Below are positions 60,342 through 64,000 of a stretch of DNA of 64,000 nt, piece after piece. Source of the stretch: JAVBMP01 sp031552195 (lineage in GTDB: Bacteria > Desulfobacterota > Desulfovibrionia > Desulfovibrionales > Desulfovibrionaceae); assembly GCA_031552195.1 (NCBI GenBank), contig JAVBMT010000001.1, positions 10,104 through 74,103 of the forward strand. Reading direction: 5' to 3'. Positions within the stretch are counted from its first letter, which is position 1, and every line of letters starts with the position of its first letter. The notes beneath the pieces are model-generated. The model was given only the letters and a program-made list of their open reading frames with translations. It did no database searches and was not told the origin of the DNA. The position numbers were made by a program, and so were the translations under genes.

Positions 60342-61958
60342 TCAGGAAATTTCGCGGGTTACGCCGAAAATTATATTCGGATAGCGTTCTTCAGCCGATT
60401 CCAGTTTCCACGGGTTGGGCGGAAGGTAGGCCAGGGCGTTTTCCGCGTCCAGGGCGAGGTCGCTTTTGTAATAGTCTTTGAACTCTTCAAGCTGTTTTTT
60501 ATCTCCGCTGGATATCCAGCGGGCGGTATGCACGTTCACCCCTTCATAAAAGGCGTCTACCCCGTATTCCTCGGCCAGGCGGGAAACGATGACCTCGAAC
60601 TGCAGCACGCCGACCGCGCCCAGTATATAATCGTTATTGACAAGAGGTCGAAAAAGCTGAACCGCGCCCTCTTCGGCCAGCTGTTCAAGCCCTTTCTGCA
60701 GCTGTTTGGATTTCAGGGGATTGCGCAGGCGCACCCGCTTGAAATGTTCCGGCGCGAAATTAGGAATGCCGGTGAAGCGCAGCAGAGTCTTTTCCGTGAA
60801 CGTGTCGCCTATTTTGATCGTGCCGTGGTTGGGCAGGCCGATAATATCCCCGGCGTAGGCTTCTTCAACGCCGGCCCTGTCCTGGGCCATGAATATGGTT
60901 GCGTTGGCAATGGATACGTCTTTGCCCACGCGGTGGTGGCGCAGTTTCATGCCCCGGGTGAATTTGCCGGAGCAAATGCGCAGAAAGGCGATGCGGTCGC
61001 GGTGGGCCTTATCCATATTGGCCTGGATTTTAAAGACCACGCCGGAAAATTCTTCTTCTTCCGGCATGACCAGGCGGCTTTCGCCGTCTTTCAGCTCGCT
61101 CAGGCGCGGGCGCGGGCCGGGGGCCAGCTCGACGAAAGTGTCGAGCAGTTCGCGTACCCCGAAGTTGTTTATGGCGCTGCCGAAAAACACAGGGGTCTGC
61201 TCGCCCTTGAGGTAGCGTTCCTTGTCGAATTTATTGCCGGCTTCCGCCAGAAGCTCAAGGTCGGCCCGCAGGGCGGCCGCCGCGTCTTCTCCGAGAAATT
61301 TGTCCATTTCCGGATCGTCCGCTCCTTTGAGAATAACGGCTTCCACCTGCCGTTTGGCCCCCTGCCGCGAGGAAAACAGGCGCAATTCTTCCGTGCGCAG
61401 GTCATATACGCCCTGGAACGAGGCCCCCATGCCCACGGGCCAAGTCAGCGGCGCGCATTCTATTTTAAGGTGGTCTTCAATATCGGCCATAACGTCGAGC
61501 GGGTGCAGCCCTTCACGGTCAAGTTTGTTTATGAAGGTGATTATGGGCGTTTTGCGCATGCGGCAAACGTCCATAAGTTTTTTGGTCTGCGCCTCGACGC
61601 CTTTGGCGGAGTCGATGACCAGCAGGGCTGAATCCACGGCGGTGAGCACCCGGTAAGTGTCTTCGGAAAAATCCTGGTGCCCGGGGGTGTCAAGCAGATT
61701 TACCTCATAGCCGTTGTAGCTGAAATGCATGACCGAGGTGCTTACGGAAATTCCCCTTTCCCGTTCAAGGGCCATCCAGTCGGACGTGGCGTAACGGGAA
61801 GCTTTACGGGCTTTTACAGTTCCGGCCATCTGGATCGCCCCGCCGAAAAGCAGCAACTTTTCGGTAAGCGTCGTTTTGCCAGCGTCCGGGTGGCTGATAA
61901 TGCCGAAAGTGCGGCGGCGGGGAATCTGGTCGGCAAGTTCGTCTGCGAATTTGTTCAT
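60342..61958 (-). CDS. prfC: Peptide chain release factor 3
   Basis: A 538-residue translational GTPase that frees RF1/RF2 after termination. The G-domain has IISHPDAGKTTLTEKLLL (G1), ERERGISVSTSVM (G2), LLDTPGHQDFSED (G3) and FINKLDREG (G4). ELDGESRLVMPEEEEFSGVVFKIQANMD-type text starts domain 2, and VGVLQFEVIVSRLAEEYGVDAFYEG is domain 3. RF3 is not found in all bacteria but is common in this group. Confidence 0.96.
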   Translation of the reverse strand: MNKFADELADQIPRRRTFGIISHPDAGKTTLTEKLLLFGGAIQMAGTVKARKASRYATSDWMALERERGISVSTSVMHFSYNGYEVNLLDTPGHQDFSEDTYRVLTAVDSALLVIDSAKGVEAQTKKLMDVCRMRKTPIITFINKLDREGLHPLDVMADIEDHLKIECAPLTWPVGMGASFQGVYDLRTEELRLFSSRQGAKRQVEAVILKGADDPEMDKFLGEDAAAALRADLELLAEAGNKFDKERYLKGEQTPVFFGSAINNFGVRELLDTFVELAPGPRPRLSELKDGESRLVMPEEEEFSGVVFKIQANMDKAHRDRIAFLRICSGKFTRGMKLRHHRVGKDVSIANATIFMAQDRAGVEEAYAGDIIGLPNHGTIKIGDTFTEKTLLRFTGIPNFAPEHFKRVRLRNPLKSKQLQKGLEQLAEEGAVQLFRPLVNNDYILGAVGVLQFEVIVSRLAEEYGVDAFYEGVNVHTARWISSGDKKQLEEFKDYYKSDLALDAENALAYLPPNPWKLESAEERYPNIIFGVTREIS

Positions 61959-62136
61959 GCGCTTCCTCTATGAATGCTTATTGGTTCGGGCAGATGGATA
62001 ACCCTAAACAGGGCGCAAGTAAAGCCGAACCAAAAGTTGGAGCCGGAAGGAAGAGGCTTGACGGAACTACGGAAATTTGCTTAATAAGCAAATGGCGATA
62101 AATAATTAATGTATCATTTAGCCGACGGAGCTGCTT

Positions 62137-62478
62137 TTGAAACCTTTACCAACCAGGAACGATATCCAATCAGTAGGGGGGGTCATATCGGAATTCCGCA
62201 AAAGAGCCGGGCTTACCCAGGCTCAGGTAGGCGAGGCGTTGCGCCTGGAGCCGTCAACCATATCGCGCATCGAAAGCGGGGTTATTTCTCCGACTCTGCT
62301 GCGCCTGCACCAGTTCGCGGAATTGTTTAACGTTCCCATCGGTCAATTTATAGTTACCGACGAAGGCGAACCGGGCCGTTTTATGCTGGAATTGCTTTAT
62401 GCCGCGCGTGAACTGCCGCCGCGCAAGAAAGAAGTTTTGACCAAAGTCGCCAGGGCGTTACAGGAAATGCCGGACTAA
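62137..62478 (+). CDS. Small XRE-type HTH regulator
   Basis: A 113-residue regulator starting at a TTG at 62137, supported by GGAG seven bases ahead; no ATG in frame precedes it. The HTH spans about residues 15-70 (VISEFRKRAGLTQAQVGEALRLEPSTISRIESGVISPTLLRLHQFAELFNVP). The short helical C-terminus (MLELLYAARELPPRKKEVLTKVARALQ) may be a dimer unit. It diverges from prfC and lies 347 bases before the sulfatase-like gene, which it might control. Confidence 0.88.
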   Translation: MKPLPTRNDIQSVGGVISEFRKRAGLTQAQVGEALRLEPSTISRIESGVISPTLLRLHQFAELFNVPIGQFIVTDEGEPGRFMLELLYAARELPPRKKEVLTKVARALQEMPD

Positions 62479-62745
62479 GATTTTCAGCCCTGGCGGGTTT
62501 TGCCGTATAAGATTGTTTTACCGGCCTTCGTCATTGTTCAAGCGGTTTGTGATTTTTTTCTCTTTAAGCCGGTTTTGTTTCATCCGCCCACCGGCTGCCG
62601 ATTTCCTTTGTTTTAAGCTATTTCAGGCTATATTTCACGGTGTTAGGCGATATTCACGCATTATGAAAGACCAGTATTGATATGCAGATAACGAACTTTT
62701 TTCCTATTAAATAGCAAAAAAGATGCTTTAAAAGCAATATCGCTA

Positions 62746-62774
62746 TTGACAGTTTTTAATTCACGTTCTATTTA
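62746..62774 (+). promoter_or_regulatory. Sigma-70 promoter of the sulfatase-like gene
   Basis: TTGACA (62746-62751), 17 bases and TATTTA (62769-62774). The -35 is perfect. The preceding 347-base gap (62479-62825) has no gene, is markedly A+T-rich and contains the small palindrome GCTTTAAAAGC near 62725. Confidence 0.7.
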
Positions 62775-62825
62775 GTTACAATGATATCAAGTAGCGTTGC
62801 GTAAACTTTAAATGGAGGTTTCCCC

Positions 62826-64000
62826 ATGTACCCATCTGTAAAAAACGTTGTCGTAGTAATGCTTGACAGCCTGCAATACAACTATCTGCACATTAACGGA
62901 AACGACTGGATCAAGACCCCCAACCTTGACCGTTTCGGCCGCGAAGGCATGATCTTCAACGAATGCTATATTGAGGGCGTGCCCACCATTCCCTGCCGCC
63001 GCGCCATGCACACCGGCCGCTACACCCTGCCGGACATCGGCTGGAACGCCCTGCGCATGGAAGACACCACCATCGCCGACCTCTGCTGGGGCAGCAACAT
63101 CGACACCGCCATGTATTTCGACAGTTCGCCGCAACGCCTGCCGAAATTCGGCTTCACCCGCGGCTTTGACAAGGTTTACTTCCTGCACGGGCACGAAGGC
63201 GACCAGACCTACTACCACAAAGACGACCTGATCCATATCGACGTCAATGACTACCTGGAAGACATGGTGCGGGAGAACGGCCCGAAACTGATCGGCCAGG
63301 CCGCCATTGATTCCGTGATGATAGAGCTGGGCGGTTTCGCCCGCCAGCGCCAGTACTGGAAGAGCGATGAAGACCAGAACGTGGCCAAGCTTTTGAAAAA
63401 ATCCGTGCAGTACCTGGAAGAACGCGACCCGAACAAGCCCTTCTTCCTCTGGATAGACAGTTTCGACCCGCATGAGCCTTGGGACAGCCCCTCCGTATAC
63501 GACCCGGAAATGGAATGCCCCTACAACCCCGGCTATAAGGGCAAAAACATGTATAACCCGCCCATGGGGCTGGTTGACGGGCTGTTCACCGAAGAACAGA
63601 TGCACCACGTGCGCATGCTCTACGCGGAAAAAGTGACCATGTGCGACAAGTGGTTCGGTTATTTCATGGATAACTGCAAGCGCCTGGGCCTGGAAAAAGA
63701 CACCCTGTTCCTGGTCGTTTCCGACCACGGCGAACCCATGGGCAACGGCGAACACGGCCACGGCATCATGCGCAAGTGCCGCCCCTGGCCCTATGAAGAG
63801 CTGGTGCACGGCGTGTTCATGATGAAAGGCCCCGGCATCAAGGCCAACCAGCGCTCCAGCGCCTTCGTGCAGTCCTGCGACGTGGCCCCCACGGTTTGCG
63901 ACTGGCTCGGCCTCGGCGTGCGCGACTTCCACCAGGGCAAGAGCCTGATGCCCATCGCCCTCGGCGAAGTGAAAAAAGTGCGTGATTTCGCCATTGCGGG
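62826..64000 (+). CDS. Sulfatase-superfamily hydrolase with Thr nucleophile position (cut by right edge)
   Basis: The first 391 residues of an alkaline-phosphatase-superfamily enzyme; GGAGG precedes the ATG. Metal ligands are D14 (VVVMLDSLQ), H216 (SFDPHEPW) and D300-H301 (VSDHGEPMGNGEH). The sulfatase motif C/S-x-P-x-R followed by x-A-x-x-T-G-R aligns exactly with T54-I-P-C-R58 then R-A-M-H-T-G-R, so the nucleophile is Thr, not the Cys or Ser that becomes formylglycine. Thr nucleophiles are known in phosphodiesterases and phosphonoacetate hydrolase of this superfamily, so a phosphoester substrate is possible. There is no signal peptide, so it is likely cytosolic. Confidence 0.85.
   Translation, partial: MYPSVKNVVVVMLDSLQYNYLHINGNDWIKTPNLDRFGREGMIFNECYIEGVPTIPCRRAMHTGRYTLPDIGWNALRMEDTTIADLCWGSNIDTAMYFDSSPQRLPKFGFTRGFDKVYFLHGHEGDQTYYHKDDLIHIDVNDYLEDMVRENGPKLIGQAAIDSVMIELGGFARQRQYWKSDEDQNVAKLLKKSVQYLEERDPNKPFFLWIDSFDPHEPWDSPSVYDPEMECPYNPGYKGKNMYNPPMGLVDGLFTEEQMHHVRMLYAEKVTMCDKWFGYFMDNCKRLGLEKDTLFLVVSDHGEPMGNGEHGHGIMRKCRPWPYEELVHGVFMMKGPGIKANQRSSAFVQSCDVAPTVCDWLGLGVRDFHQGKSLMPIALGEVKKVRDFAIA

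Noticed and set aside
60225..61631. A 468-codon plus-strand open frame opposite prfC
   Set aside because: It is a shadow of the RF3 gene, whose GTPase motifs are certain.
62808..63932. A 374-codon minus-strand open frame opposite the sulfatase-like gene
   Set aside because: Its product is a His/Val/Ala-rich string without domain features; the plus-strand gene has clear motifs, a promoter and a ribosome site.

Overview
The window reads as a chromosomal segment of a Desulfovibrio-like sulfate- or sulfonate-reducing deltaproteobacterium (Desulfovibrionaceae). This rests on several things together: an NfnAB transhydrogenase pair, a CofD-like protein of the type found in the Desulfovibrio GAK system, an acpS-nnr-tsaE-lysC-cimA run, a rubredoxin with the rare C-x4-C spacing, and high G+C coding DNA with A+T-rich promoters. 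It is ordinary chromosome. I see no insertion sequence, integrase, CRISPR array or rRNA, and only one tRNA.

Layout. 1-7.4 kb: a membrane protein cut by the left edge, a Maf pyrophosphatase, RlmB, an MltD-type lytic transglycosylase, a GT9 glycosyltransferase, then a two-gene unit behind a consensus sigma-54 promoter. 7.4-13.8 kb: a CofD/YvcK-like protein, an acyl-CoA synthetase, a cupin-HTH regulator and a chemoreceptor. 14-29 kb: the fused S10-spc-alpha ribosomal protein operon on the minus strand (rpsJ to rplQ, with secY, map and rpoA), with a likely promoter more than 500 bases before rpsJ. 29.3-33.9 kb: MobB-like GTPase, nfnAB, and a zinc alcohol dehydrogenase with a Rex-type operator over its promoter, then a tRNA-Met. 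34-41 kb: an envelope polysaccharide region on the minus strand (GT4, O-antigen ligase-like protein, two MFS transporters, TVP38-like protein, small membrane protein, GT2). 41-48.6 kb: a DUF89-like protein, cimA, lysC, tsaE, nnr and acpS. 48.7-53.3 kb: TrkH/TrkA potassium uptake, S20 and an M24 peptidase. 53.6-57 kb: MutM, a GT4 enzyme, PerR and rubredoxin. 57-62.5 kb: a GyrI-like protein, a 62-codon gene diverging from an S24-type repressor with paired operators, a DUF2333 protein, RF3 and a small HTH regulator. The right end holds a sulfatase-superfamily protein cut by the edge.

Redox and stress themes recur. NfnAB links NADH, NADPH and ferredoxin. The alcohol dehydrogenase appears to respond to NADH/NAD+ through Rex. 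PerR, with a complete set of metal-ligand residues and its own palindromic operator, sits next to rubredoxin.

I did not find a complete new defence or metabolic system that I could defend. The most unusual items are the sulfatase-fold protein with Thr in place of the catalytic Cys/Ser, the S24 repressor/62-residue protein divergon with two matching 13-bp operators, the sigma-54-driven pair of unrecognised genes, and a DUF89-type protein with an altered active-site motif and an extra C-terminal domain.
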